25,288 bases of DNA from an uncultured Collinsella sp. GTDB lineage: Bacteria > Actinomycetota > Coriobacteriia > Coriobacteriales > Coriobacteriaceae. Both the position numbers and the translations under genes were made by a program. The stretch covers positions 1 to 25,288 of the forward strand of contig CABUAT010000029.1 in assembly GCA_902489665.1 (NCBI GenBank), written 5' to 3'. How positions within the stretch are numbered: the stretch's first letter is position 1; every line of letters starts with the position of its first letter. Shown piece after piece: positions 7,259 to 14,963 of the stretch. Under the pieces are notes generated by a model. That model was not told the DNA's origin. It worked only from the letters and a program-made list of their open reading frames with translations, and ran no database searches.

Positions 7259-7295
7259 ATGCATGAATATGCAAGCCATTTACGTATTCATGCAT
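7259..7295. promoter_or_regulatory. Palindromic candidate operator upstream of argC
   Basis: ATGCATGAATA (7259-7269) and TATTCATGCAT (7285-7295) are perfect 11-bp inverted repeats 15 nt apart. Each arm contains the TGAAT/ATTCA half-site typical of ArgR/AhrC ARG boxes, which suggests arginine-responsive repression of argCJBD. The spacing differs from the classical 18-bp box, so this is a candidate only. No convincing -35/-10 pair was recognised between it and argC. Confidence 0.5.
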
Positions 7296-7380
7296 CTTTT
7301 GGTGCTAAAGTTTCAACCCACTTCATAACGACTGCTGCGAAATGCGCATCGGTGCATAAATCGCAGACAAGGAGTCTGAT

Positions 7381-8451
7381 ATGTCTTTGAAGGTTGGAAT
7401 CGTCGGCGCGGCTGGATATGCCGGCGCCGAGCTCATTCGCCTCGTGCTCGGCCATCCCGAGTTTGAACTTGTTGCCATTACGTCCAACGCCGATGCCGGC
7501 CAGCCGCTGTCCGCGGTGTATCCGAGCTTTGCTGGCGTGAGCGATCTGGTTTTCACCACGCATGACGCGCCTGAGCTTAAATCCTGCGACGCCGTCTTCT
7601 TGGCCGTGCCGCACACGGCTGCCATGGCACAGGTACCCGCGCTGCTTGCCGCGGGCGTTTCCTGTTTCGATCTTTCGGCCGACTATCGCCTGAACGACGC
7701 GTCCGTCTTTGAGACGTGGTATGCCGCCGAGCATACGAGCCCCGAGTTGCTCAAGACCCGTGCCTTTGGCCTACCCGAGCTGTTCTGCCAGGACTTGGAG
7801 ATCGCCGCATCCGACCATGCCGACGGCAAACCCGTGCTGATCGCCTGCGCCGGTTGCTATCCCACCGCAACGAGCCTTGCCGCCGCGCCCGCCGTGCGCG
7901 CCGGCTGGGTTGCCCAGAGCGGCCCCGTGATCGTCGATGCCATCAGCGGTGTAACGGGTGCCGGCAAGTCCTGCAACGCTCGTACACATTTTTGCAGCGC
8001 AGACGAGAACCTGGAAGCCTATGGCGTGGGCAAGCATCGTCATACGCCCGAGATCGAACAGATTCTTGGCCTGGCCGACCGCATCGTCTTCACTCCTCAT
8101 TTGGCACCGCTCAAGCGCGGCCTGCTCTCCACGGTGACGCTGCCGCTCGCACCGCAGGCTCTCGACACACTGACACTTGAGGACGTCGTCGACTATTACA
8201 AGCAGTTCTACGCTGGACGCACCTTTGTGCGTGTGCTCGACGCCGGCCAGCAGCCCAAGACGGCTTCGGTCGTCGGCACCAACGCCGCCCAGATCGGCCT
8301 CGCGCTCAACAAGCGCGCGGGCGTGCTGGTGGCGACGGGCGCCATCGACAATCTGTGCAAGGGCGCTGCGGGCCAAGCAGTCCAGTGCGCCAATATCGTC
8401 TTTGGCTTTGACGAGCGACGAGGCTTGCCCACAGTGGCGTGCCCGGTGTAG
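7381..8451 (+). CDS. argC: N-acetyl-gamma-glutamyl-phosphate reductase
   Basis: The 356-residue enzyme reduces N-acetylglutamyl phosphate to the semialdehyde with NADPH, the third step towards ornithine. The N-terminus has the dinucleotide-binding VGIVGAAGYAGAEL (5-18). The catalytic cysteine is C159 in ACAGCYPTATS. A GAGKSCNARTHFCSADEN stretch follows the SGVTG signature. The length matches the type-1 family. AAGGAG (7369-7374) precedes the ATG. The next gene, argJ, is 134 nt downstream, a gap that holds a small hairpin (GAGTGG/CCACTC, 8488-8503) and a T-run at 8554-8559. Confidence 0.96.
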   Translation: MSLKVGIVGAAGYAGAELIRLVLGHPEFELVAITSNADAGQPLSAVYPSFAGVSDLVFTTHDAPELKSCDAVFLAVPHTAAMAQVPALLAAGVSCFDLSADYRLNDASVFETWYAAEHTSPELLKTRAFGLPELFCQDLEIAASDHADGKPVLIACAGCYPTATSLAAAPAVRAGWVAQSGPVIVDAISGVTGAGKSCNARTHFCSADENLEAYGVGKHRHTPEIEQILGLADRIVFTPHLAPLKRGLLSTVTLPLAPQALDTLTLEDVVDYYKQFYAGRTFVRVLDAGQQPKTASVVGTNAAQIGLALNKRAGVLVATGAIDNLCKGAAGQAVQCANIVFGFDERRGLPTVACPV

Positions 8452-8585
8452 CACATTCGATTGTTAACGATTTGGTAGTCGGGCATCGAGTGGGGCGCCA
8501 CTCTTAAGCTGGTCTCATGATTACGACTGGCATGGCGCACCAACCGATGTCCGTTTTTTGTTTGACATAAGGAGTCATAAAGACG

Positions 8586-9854
8586 ATGAATACCGAGCTG
8601 TTTGATATCAAGATTCGCGCCGTCGAGGGTGGCGTTACGGCTGCGGCTGGTTTTAAAGCTGCGGGCATCCACGCTGGGTTCCGCAAGAACCCCGAGCGTC
8701 TGGATTACGCGCTCGTCGTGCCCGATAAACCCTGTCCCGGTGCTGGCGTGTTTACCACCAATCGCTTTTGCGCGGCGCCCGTGCAGGTGAGCCGTGCCAA
8801 CCTGGGCGGTGCCGACAAGGGCTATGGCGTCATCGCCGGCGTTTCGGTCAACTCTGGCAATGCCAACGCCGCCACGGGTGAGACCGGCCTTGCCTGCGCG
8901 CGCGAGACGTGCAGCATCGCATCGCAGGTCATCGGCTGCGAACCCCAGCAGATTCTGGTTGCCTCCACGGGTGTGATTGGCCAGATTCTGCCGATCGACA
9001 CGTTTGAGACCGCCATTCCTGCTGCCTACGAGGCGCTCTCCGCCCACGGTGGCGCCGATGCCGCTCGTGCCATCATGACGACTGACACGCACTCCAAGGA
9101 GTACGCCGTGTCCTATGTCAGCGAGGCTGCGGGTCATGCGGGCAATGTCTATACGGTAGGCGGAATGTGCAAGGGCTCGGGCATGATCATGCCCAACATG
9201 GCCACCATGATCGCAGTTATCACCACCGATGCCCCCGTCGAGCCTGCGGCACTTCATGCCCTGCTGCTCTCGACCGTCAAGCAGACCTTTAACAAGGTAA
9301 CGGTCGATTCCGACACCTCGACCAACGACACCTGCATCATGCTTGCCTCCGGCGCCGCTGCCGCAGATGCCGAGCCTATCGTCGAGGGCTCCGATGCCTT
9401 TGACGAGTTGGCATTTGCCGTGCACGAGGTGTGCGAGAGCCTGGCGCGCAATATCGCCGCCGATGGTGAGGGCGCATCCAAGCTTGTTACGGTCAACGTT
9501 ACCGGAGCCGCCAACGACGAGGAAGCTGATATCGCCGCCCGTGCCGTCGCCAACTCGCCGCTCGTTAAGACCTGCATCGCCGGCCACGACTGCAACTGGG
9601 GCCGTGTTGCTATGGCGCTTGGCAAGTGCGGCGTGAAGTTTAATCAGGAAGACGTTTCCATCGACATGATGGGCATGCCTGTCTGTCGCGACGGTCTGAC
9701 TGTTCCCTTTGACGAGGACGAGGCTCTACGACGTTTCGAGGCGCCCGAGATCGTGATCTCGGCCGACTTGGGCGCAGGCGACGCGGCAACGACCGTGTGG
9801 ACCTGCGACCTCACGCATGAGTACATCTCCATCAACGGCGACTACCGTTCCTAG
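8586..9854 (+). CDS. argJ: Glutamate N-acetyltransferase / ornithine acetyltransferase
   Basis: The 422-residue proenzyme moves the acetyl group from N-acetylornithine to glutamate, recycling acetyl in the ornithine pathway. It cleaves itself before a conserved threonine. Here the site reads KGSGMIMPNMATMIAVITTD with T207 as the expected nucleophile and new N-terminus of the beta chain. Other family segments are GVFTTNRFCAAPV, STGVIGQILP and the C-terminal INGDYRS. Whether it also uses acetyl-CoA (bifunctional) cannot be read from sequence. AAGGAG is about 10 nt before the ATG. No argA is in the window, which fits ArgJ-based acetyl recycling. Confidence 0.96.
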   Translation: MNTELFDIKIRAVEGGVTAAAGFKAAGIHAGFRKNPERLDYALVVPDKPCPGAGVFTTNRFCAAPVQVSRANLGGADKGYGVIAGVSVNSGNANAATGETGLACARETCSIASQVIGCEPQQILVASTGVIGQILPIDTFETAIPAAYEALSAHGGADAARAIMTTDTHSKEYAVSYVSEAAGHAGNVYTVGGMCKGSGMIMPNMATMIAVITTDAPVEPAALHALLLSTVKQTFNKVTVDSDTSTNDTCIMLASGAAAADAEPIVEGSDAFDELAFAVHEVCESLARNIAADGEGASKLVTVNVTGAANDEEADIAARAVANSPLVKTCIAGHDCNWGRVAMALGKCGVKFNQEDVSIDMMGMPVCRDGLTVPFDEDEALRRFEAPEIVISADLGAGDAATTVWTCDLTHEYISINGDYRS

Positions 9855-9935
9855 ATTCCGGGCACGCTGCGCATCTTGCCGCGATTGCGGACAGCGGAGC
9901 GCGGCGCGATAACGATACGAAAGACGAGGCAGATT

Positions 9936-10916
9936 ATGAAATTCGCACGCGATTGTCGTTCGAGCGAATCCAACGAAGCAACCGCGCAGCTGCTGTTCGA
10001 AGCGCTGCCGTGGATTAAGAACCTGACCGGCAAGACGGTTGTTATCAAATATGGCGGAGCCGCCATGGTTGATGAGCAGCTGCGCCGCGACGTGATGAGC
10101 GACATCGTTTTGCTCAAGATCATCGGTATGCGCCCCGTCATCGTGCATGGCGGCGGCAAGGCTATCAACGAGGCGCTGAGCCATTACGATATTCCCGTCG
10201 AGTTTAAGAACGGCCAGCGCGTGACCACGCCGGCGACTATGGATATCGTACGCGAGGTGCTGGGCGGCAAGGTCAACCAGGAGCTGGTTGCTGCCATCAA
10301 CCACCACGGCAACCTGGCCGTGGGCGTGTCGGGCAGCGATGCCGGCACGCTCATCGCCGAGCCGCTCGACCCCGAGCTCGGTCGCGTGGGCAAAGTGACG
10401 CACGTCAACACCGACTATATCGAGCGCTTACTCGATAGCGAGTACATCCCCGTCATCGCTACCGTCGCGGCGGGGGAGGACGGCGGTTTCTTCAACATCA
10501 ACGCCGACACCGCCGCCGGTGCCGTTGCCGCGGCGCTCCATGCGCATAAGGCGATCTTTTTGACCGATGTCGATGGCCTGTACAAGGACTTTAGCGACAA
10601 GGACTCGCTTATCTCCAACCTAACGCTCGACGAGGTTAACGAAATGCTCTACGGCGGCGAGGTCGATAAGGGCATGATTCCCAAGCTGCGTGCGGCTGTC
10701 GACGCGCTTACCGCTGGCGTGTTCCGAGCCCACATCATCAATGGCACGACGCCGCATTCGCTGCTCCTGGAGCTGCTGACCGATGCCGGCGTCGGCACCG
10801 TGATCCATTCCACCGAGACGGCTTACGAGTTCGATACGCATCCGCATCCGCTTTCGACGTTTGCTGCGCGTCTGACCGAGAACCTTGACGAGGTCGAGAA
10901 GCTTCAGACGGTCTAG
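9936..10916 (+). CDS. argB: Acetylglutamate kinase
   Basis: The 326-residue kinase phosphorylates N-acetylglutamate with ATP, the second step of the pathway. The amino-acid-kinase fold is shown by VVIKYGGAAM (35-44), PVIVHGGGKAI (67-77), a GVSGSDAGTL segment, and the NINADTAAGAVA and KGMIPKLRAA nucleotide-site motifs. The roughly 30 residues before the first strand (ATAQLLFEALPWIKN) resemble the N-terminal helix of arginine-inhibited hexameric enzymes, so feedback inhibition by arginine is likely (inference). ATG 9936, preceded by GAGG, is preferred to a TTG at 9876 whose extension is unlike the family. A tail of about 30 residues follows the usual end. Confidence 0.95.
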   Translation: MKFARDCRSSESNEATAQLLFEALPWIKNLTGKTVVIKYGGAAMVDEQLRRDVMSDIVLLKIIGMRPVIVHGGGKAINEALSHYDIPVEFKNGQRVTTPATMDIVREVLGGKVNQELVAAINHHGNLAVGVSGSDAGTLIAEPLDPELGRVGKVTHVNTDYIERLLDSEYIPVIATVAAGEDGGFFNINADTAAGAVAAALHAHKAIFLTDVDGLYKDFSDKDSLISNLTLDEVNEMLYGGEVDKGMIPKLRAAVDALTAGVFRAHIINGTTPHSLLLELLTDAGVGTVIHSTETAYEFDTHPHPLSTFAARLTENLDEVEKLQTV

Positions 10917-10985
10917 CTGACCCGCAGCCGCCCCATTCCTGCACCCATAGCCCCGCGCCGTCTGGCGCCCAACGAAAGGCATCCC

Positions 10986-12269
10986 ATGTCACTTGCAGCT
11001 CAGCAATCGCTTGAATCCCATTACGTTATGCATACCTTTGGCCGCTCTCCGGTCGAGTTTGTCGAGGGTCACGGCATGAAGCTCACCGGCGACGATGGCC
11101 GTGAGTACCTCGACTTTCTTGCCGGCATCGGCGTGTGCAGCCTAGGTCATGGCAACCTGGCTGTGCTCTCGGCGCTCGAGGCACAGACCAAAAAGCTCAT
11201 GCATGTCTCCAATTACTTCTACATTGAGCAGCGCGGACAGGTCGCGGCGCTGCTGTCCAAGCTTGCTAACGACGACGTAGATGGTGCGCGCGTGCTTGCC
11301 GATGCCATTGTCGCCGGCGATGAGACCACGGCAGCTGCTCTTGGTGCCCCGGCTGCGGATGAGCAGGTTTGGGAGACCTTCTTTGCCAACTCTGGCGCCG
11401 AGGCCAACGAGGGCTCGATGAAGCTCGCGCGCCTGTACGCCAAGCGTGCCGGTAATGGCGGCAACACCATCGTGTGCATGCGCGGCGGCTTCCACGGCCG
11501 TACGCTCGAGACCATTGCCGCCACCATGCAGGATTGGCTGCAGGACAGCTTCCGCCCGCTGCCGGGTGGCTTTGTGGCCTGCACGCCCAACGATGTGGAT
11601 GAGCTGCGTGCGATCTTTAAGCGGCTGGGCAGTGAAATTTGCGCCGTGATGCTCGAGCCGATCCAAGGTGAGAGTGGCGTGCACCCTATGACCGAGGAGT
11701 TTATGGCGGCAGCGCGCGACCTGGCACACGAAGTGGGCGCCGTGCTTATCGCCGACGAGGTCCAGTGCGGCATCTTCCGCTCCGGCAAGCCGTTTGCATT
11801 CCAAACCTATGGCGTGGAGCCCGACATCATGAGCCTTGCCAAGGGCATTGCCGATGGCGTGCCCATGGGTGCCGTCGTGGCAAAGAAGGAGATTGCCGAC
11901 GTGTTTAAGCCGGGCGACCACGGCTCGACCTTTGGCGGTAGCTGCTTGGCCGTCGCGGCGTGCGCCGCGACGCTCTCCGCGCTTGTGCGCGGCGATTATG
12001 CCGACCATGCTGCCAAGGTGGGTGCCTATATGGAGCAGGCGCTGGCTAAGCTTCCGCATGTGGTAGAGGTGCGTGGCCGTGGCCTGATGCTCGGCTGTGA
12101 TTTGGATGATGCCGCGGGTGATGCACACGACGTTGTGGCCCGTGCATTGGGGGCTGGTGCCGTAATCAACGCCACAGGTGCACATACGCTGCGTTTCCTG
12201 CCGCCACTCGTCTGCGAGGAAGCCGACGTGGACAGTCTGATCGAGATCCTGTCGGGTGTCTTGGGCTAA
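10986..12269 (+). CDS. argD: Acetylornithine aminotransferase
   Basis: This 427-residue class-III PLP aminotransferase makes N-acetylornithine from the semialdehyde and glutamate. Marks are FFANSGAEANEGSMKLAR (132-149), GGFHGRT, IADEVQCGIFRSGK, and the PLP lysine K286 in SLAKGIADG, followed by GSTFGGSCLAVAA. It is longer than the common ~390-400 residues. The extra length comes from an acidic/alanine-rich insertion at about 95-128, between LLSKL and the FFANSGAEA motif. The alternative substrates of this family (ornithine, succinylornithine, GABA) are less likely given the argCJB context. It is the last gene before a hairpin terminator at 12295. Confidence 0.94.
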   Translation: MSLAAQQSLESHYVMHTFGRSPVEFVEGHGMKLTGDDGREYLDFLAGIGVCSLGHGNLAVLSALEAQTKKLMHVSNYFYIEQRGQVAALLSKLANDDVDGARVLADAIVAGDETTAAALGAPAADEQVWETFFANSGAEANEGSMKLARLYAKRAGNGGNTIVCMRGGFHGRTLETIAATMQDWLQDSFRPLPGGFVACTPNDVDELRAIFKRLGSEICAVMLEPIQGESGVHPMTEEFMAAARDLAHEVGAVLIADEVQCGIFRSGKPFAFQTYGVEPDIMSLAKGIADGVPMGAVVAKKEIADVFKPGDHGSTFGGSCLAVAACAATLSALVRGDYADHAAKVGAYMEQALAKLPHVVEVRGRGLMLGCDLDDAAGDAHDVVARALGAGAVINATGAHTLRFLPPLVCEEADVDSLIEILSGVLG

Positions 12270-12294
12270 CGCAGCGTAATAACTCAATTTGGAC

Positions 12295-12355
12295 CGGGTT
12301 CCGGACTGCTGGGTGTGTCATATGCGGCATGATTTGGCGATCCGGAGCCCGTTTT
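12295..12355 (+). terminator. Probable terminator of the arg operon
   Basis: CGGGTTCCGGA (12295-12305) pairs with TCCGGAGCCCG (12341-12351) over 11 bp with one G-T wobble, and is followed by TTTTGTTG. The loop is long (35 nt), so efficiency is uncertain. Confidence 0.55.
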
Positions 12356-12387
12356 GTTGCTGATTTGCGATGGTCAAAAGTCCCTCT

Positions 12388-12603
12388 GGTCAAAAAATGC
12401 CAAATATGAGTACGGGCACTAATTCTGTAGCATATAAATTAGACACAATTTGACGAATTGGACCGCATATGTCCAGTTTTGCTGTCAGAAAACATGCTCA
12501 TCTGGACCGTTAGCCGTTGCTTTGATGTCAGATTTGCCCTTTGGGACCTCGAAAATGCTGTTACAAAAGAGGTAGCAGTACTCATATTTGGCATTTTTTG
12601 ACC
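12388..12603. mobile_element. AT-rich 216-bp element with 26-bp terminal inverted repeats (MITE-like)
   Basis: The two ends (12388-12413 and 12578-12603) are perfect 26-bp inverted copies; the left begins GGTCAAAAAATGCC and the right ends GGCATTTTTTGACC. The interior is clearly more AT-rich than surrounding genes and holds no credible gene. It contains internal repeats such as GTCCAG/CTGGAC and GTTTT/GAAAAC. No target-site duplication was recognised (flanks ...CCTCT and ACTGC...). It may be a non-autonomous transposable unit, or a structured RNA that happens to have long complementary ends. Naming it mobile is inference. Confidence 0.6.
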
Positions 12604-12652
12604 ACTGCCCTTGAAACGAGTGAGCTGTGGGGTTCGAATCCCTCTGCGCTGG
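12604..12652 (+). other. tRNA-3'-half-like fragment
   Basis: Directly to the right of the inverted-repeat element, a CTTGAAA that resembles an anticodon loop is followed by GGGGTTCGAATCCCTC (12629-12644), a typical T-arm, and then TGCGCTGGGCCC. There is no 5' half: no matching acceptor or D-arm was found on either side of the element. It could be a tRNA remnant, an attachment-site-like scar, or chance similarity. The T-arm string also occurs inverted in the neighbouring tRNA-Val (12709-12724). Confidence 0.4.
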
Positions 12653-12656
12653 GCCC

Positions 12657-12687
12657 AAAAAAGAAAGGCTTCCATTGCTGGGAGCCT
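12657..12687 (-). terminator. Intrinsic terminator of tRNA-Val (minus strand)
   Basis: Read on the - strand, AGGCTCCC, a 6-nt loop and GGAAGCCT form an 8-bp stem (one G-T pair) followed by TTCTTTTTT. It sits just downstream of the tRNA-Val 3' end. Confidence 0.75.
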
Positions 12688-12697
12688 ATCAAATCAG

Positions 12698-12773
12698 TGG
12701 TGGGCGATGAGGGATTCGAACCCCCAGCCTTGTGCGTGTAAAGCACCTGCGCTAACCGTTGCGCCAATCGCCC
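12698..12773 (-). tRNA. tRNA-Val (anticodon TAC)
   Basis: On the - strand the cloverleaf is complete: acceptor GGGCGAT/ATCGCCC, D-arm with GCGC/GCGC around AACGGTTA, anticodon loop TTTACAC giving TAC (valine), T-arm GGGGG-TTCGAAT-CCCTC, discriminator A and an encoded CCA (76 nt in total). A TATACT -10-like hexamer lies upstream on the same strand near 12786-12791. Its terminator is at 12657-12687. It is the only gene on the minus strand of the window. Confidence 0.95.
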
Positions 12774-12837
12774 GTGCGGAGAGAGTATAGCAAAACAATC
12801 GCCCCATTCACCTCATATCCATTAAAGGTAACCGGCG

Positions 12838-12857
12838 CGTGTCACAGCGTGTCACAG
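12838..12857. repeat. Tandem 10-bp repeat upstream of asnB
   Basis: CGTGTCACAG occurs twice without a gap, about 115-135 nt before the asnB start. It could be a regulator's paired binding site or a simple duplication. Confidence 0.6.
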
Positions 12858-12970
12858 CGGAGCTGATTCAGTTGAGATTGCCTGAACATTCCGCCCCTCT
12901 TTACGCCCTCGGGTATACTCAAAAGCTACTGATTCGATTTGATGCCCAGCAACAGCAGAGGGGATAGTAT

Positions 12971-14851
12971 ATGTGCGGTTTTGTCGGTTTTGTCGGTGGG
13001 ACGGATAACCAATCCGAGGTGCTCACCAAGATGATGGACCGCATCGTCCATCGCGGTCCCGACATGGGCGGTCAGTTTATCGACGGCCGCGTTGCCCTCG
13101 GCTTCCGCCGCCTGTCGATCCTCGACCTGACCGAGGCTGGCGCCCAACCCATGGCCAACGAGGACGGTAGCGTCGTCATTGTCTTCAACGGCGAGATCTA
13201 CAACTTCCAAGAACTCCGTTCCGAGCTCGAGGCCAAGGGCTACAAGTTCCACTGCGGCGCCGACACCGAGAGCCTCCTGCACGGCTACGAGGAGTGGGGC
13301 GAGGCCGTCCTCGATCGCTTACGCGGTATGTACGCCTTCGTCATCTGGGACAAAAAGAAGAACAAGCTTTTTGGCGCCCGCGACATCTTTGGCATCAAGC
13401 CGCTTTACTACTATCCCATGGCCGATGCGGGCGACGGCGCTCCGGGCGTGCTCTTTGGTTCCGAGATCAAGAGCTTCCTGGACTACCCGCACTTCCACAA
13501 GGCGGTCAACAAAAAGGCCCTGCGTCCGTACATGACGCTGCAGTATTCGGCAACCGAGGAAACCTTCTTCGAGGGTGTCTACAAGCTGCCGCCGGCGCAC
13601 TACTTTACCGTCGATATCCCGACCGGCAAGATGAACATCGAGCGCTACTGGGATTGCGATTACTCTGCCGTCGAGAAGCCGTTCGAGGAGTACGTCGACG
13701 AGCTGGACGAGGTCGTGCACGAGAGCGTCGAGGCCCATCGCATCGCTGACGTCAAGGTCGCGTCGTTCCTCTCCGGTGGCGTCGACTCCAGCTACATCGC
13801 CGCTTGCCTCATGCCCGACAAGACCTTCTCGGTGGGCTTTGACTACAAGAACTTCAACGAGACCAACTACGCCAAGGAGCTTTCCGATAAGCTCGGCGTC
13901 GAGAACGTTCGCAAGATGATTACCGCCGACGAGTTCTTCGGTGCGCTTGAGGATATCCAGTATCACATGGACGAGCCGCAGTCCAACCTGTCTTCCGTGC
14001 CGCTGTGGTTCTTGGCCGAGATGGCCCGCAAGGACGTCACCGTCGTGCTTTCGGGCGAAGGCGCCGACGAACTCTTTGGCGGCTACGCCTACTACGAGGA
14101 CACGGTCCCGGTGCGCAAGTACAAAAAGATGGTGCCGCTGCCCATCCGTCGCGCGCTCGGTAACCTGGCGCTGCATATGCCGTACTTCAAGGGACATAAC
14201 TTCCTAGTCAAGGGTGCCGAGATTCCCGAGAAGTCGTTCCTGGGACAGGCTCTGGTATGGCCGGAGCGCGAGGTCGACGGCGTGCTCAAGCCCGAGTACA
14301 ACACCGGCGACGGCGCCTTCGAGCTTGCCGCTCCCATCTATGCGCGCGTGAAGGGTCAGCCCGAGCTGGTCAAGAAGCAGTACCTGGACATGAACATGTG
14401 GCTCCCGGGCGACATTCTGCTCAAGGCCGACAAGATGTGCATGGCGCACTCGCTGGAGCTGCGCGTGCCCTTCCTGGACCGCAAAGTCATGGAGTTCGCC
14501 GAGCACATTCCCGACCGCTACCGCATCAACGAGAACGGCAACAAACAGGTACTCCGCCACGCTGCCAACAAGTCGCTGCCCGATGAGTGGGCCACCCGTC
14601 CCAAGGTGGGCTTCCCGGTGCCGATTGTCTACTGGCTGCGCGAGCAAAAGTGGTACGACTATGTCAAGGAGTACTTCACCGCGCCGTGGGCAAGCGAGTT
14701 CTTCGATACCGACGAGCTCATGCACCTGCTCGATCTGCACTTTGCAGGCAAGGGCGATTTCCAGCGCAAGATCTATACGCCGCTCGTGTTCTTGGTGTGG
14801 TACAAGCGCTTCTTTATCGACGAGGACCAGCCCGCTGTTCAGGCTGCCTAG
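12971..14851 (+). CDS. asnB: Asparagine synthetase (glutamine-hydrolysing)
   Basis: The 626-residue enzyme makes asparagine from aspartate, ATP and glutamine. Cys2 directly after the start Met (MCGFVGFVGG) is the glutaminase nucleophile, followed by the class-II amidotransferase signatures HRGPD and FNGEIYNFQELR, up to about residue 210. The synthetase half carries the PP-loop SGGVDSS (268-274) and the SGEGADELFGGY and LRVPFLDR motifs. The length is near the AsnB average. The ATG at 12971 follows AGAGGGGA (12957-12964); TATACT at 12913-12918 is a possible -10 without a clear -35. A strong terminator follows, so it is probably transcribed alone. AsnB paralogues sometimes amidate peptidoglycan precursors, but nothing here shows that. 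Confidence 0.94.
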   Translation: MCGFVGFVGGTDNQSEVLTKMMDRIVHRGPDMGGQFIDGRVALGFRRLSILDLTEAGAQPMANEDGSVVIVFNGEIYNFQELRSELEAKGYKFHCGADTESLLHGYEEWGEAVLDRLRGMYAFVIWDKKKNKLFGARDIFGIKPLYYYPMADAGDGAPGVLFGSEIKSFLDYPHFHKAVNKKALRPYMTLQYSATEETFFEGVYKLPPAHYFTVDIPTGKMNIERYWDCDYSAVEKPFEEYVDELDEVVHESVEAHRIADVKVASFLSGGVDSSYIAACLMPDKTFSVGFDYKNFNETNYAKELSDKLGVENVRKMITADEFFGALEDIQYHMDEPQSNLSSVPLWFLAEMARKDVTVVLSGEGADELFGGYAYYEDTVPVRKYKKMVPLPIRRALGNLALHMPYFKGHNFLVKGAEIPEKSFLGQALVWPEREVDGVLKPEYNTGDGAFELAAPIYARVKGQPELVKKQYLDMNMWLPGDILLKADKMCMAHSLELRVPFLDRKVMEFAEHIPDRYRINENGNKQVLRHAANKSLPDEWATRPKVGFPVPIVYWLREQKWYDYVKEYFTAPWASEFFDTDELMHLLDLHFAGKGDFQRKIYTPLVFLVWYKRFFIDEDQPAVQAA

Positions 14852-14877
14852 CCTCGGCTTACGAACGCCTGCGCGTA

Positions 14878-14901
14878 ACGGCTCCTCCGGGAGCCGTTTT
14901 T
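14878..14901 (+). terminator. Intrinsic terminator after asnB
   Basis: ACGGCTCC (14878-14885), loop TCCG and GGAGCCGT (14890-14897) form a perfect 8-bp stem followed by TTTTTG. Its T-tract overlaps the -35 hexamer of the next promoter. Confidence 0.9.
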
Positions 14902-14928
14902 GCGTGGGTGCGTTTCAGTTACTATAAA
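14900..14928 (+). promoter_or_regulatory. Promoter of the Mur ligase gene
   Basis: TTGCGT (14900-14905) and TATAAA (14923-14928) are 17 nt apart, giving a start near 14935 and a leader of about 30 nt. It begins the series Mur ligase - HAD - murI - rph - rdgB - dtd. Confidence 0.7.
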
Positions 14929-14963
14929 AACCGTCCCTGCCAAATGGCTGAGAAAGGTGAAAG

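Noticed and set aside
8562..8567. TTGACA between argC and argJ as an internal promoter
   Set aside because: It is less than 20 nt before the argJ start codon, leaving no room for a -10 and leader.
12439..12767. Small open frames in the tRNA/inverted-repeat gap on both strands
   Set aside because: They run through tRNA-like or terminator sequence, lack ribosome binding sites and have no recognisable composition.
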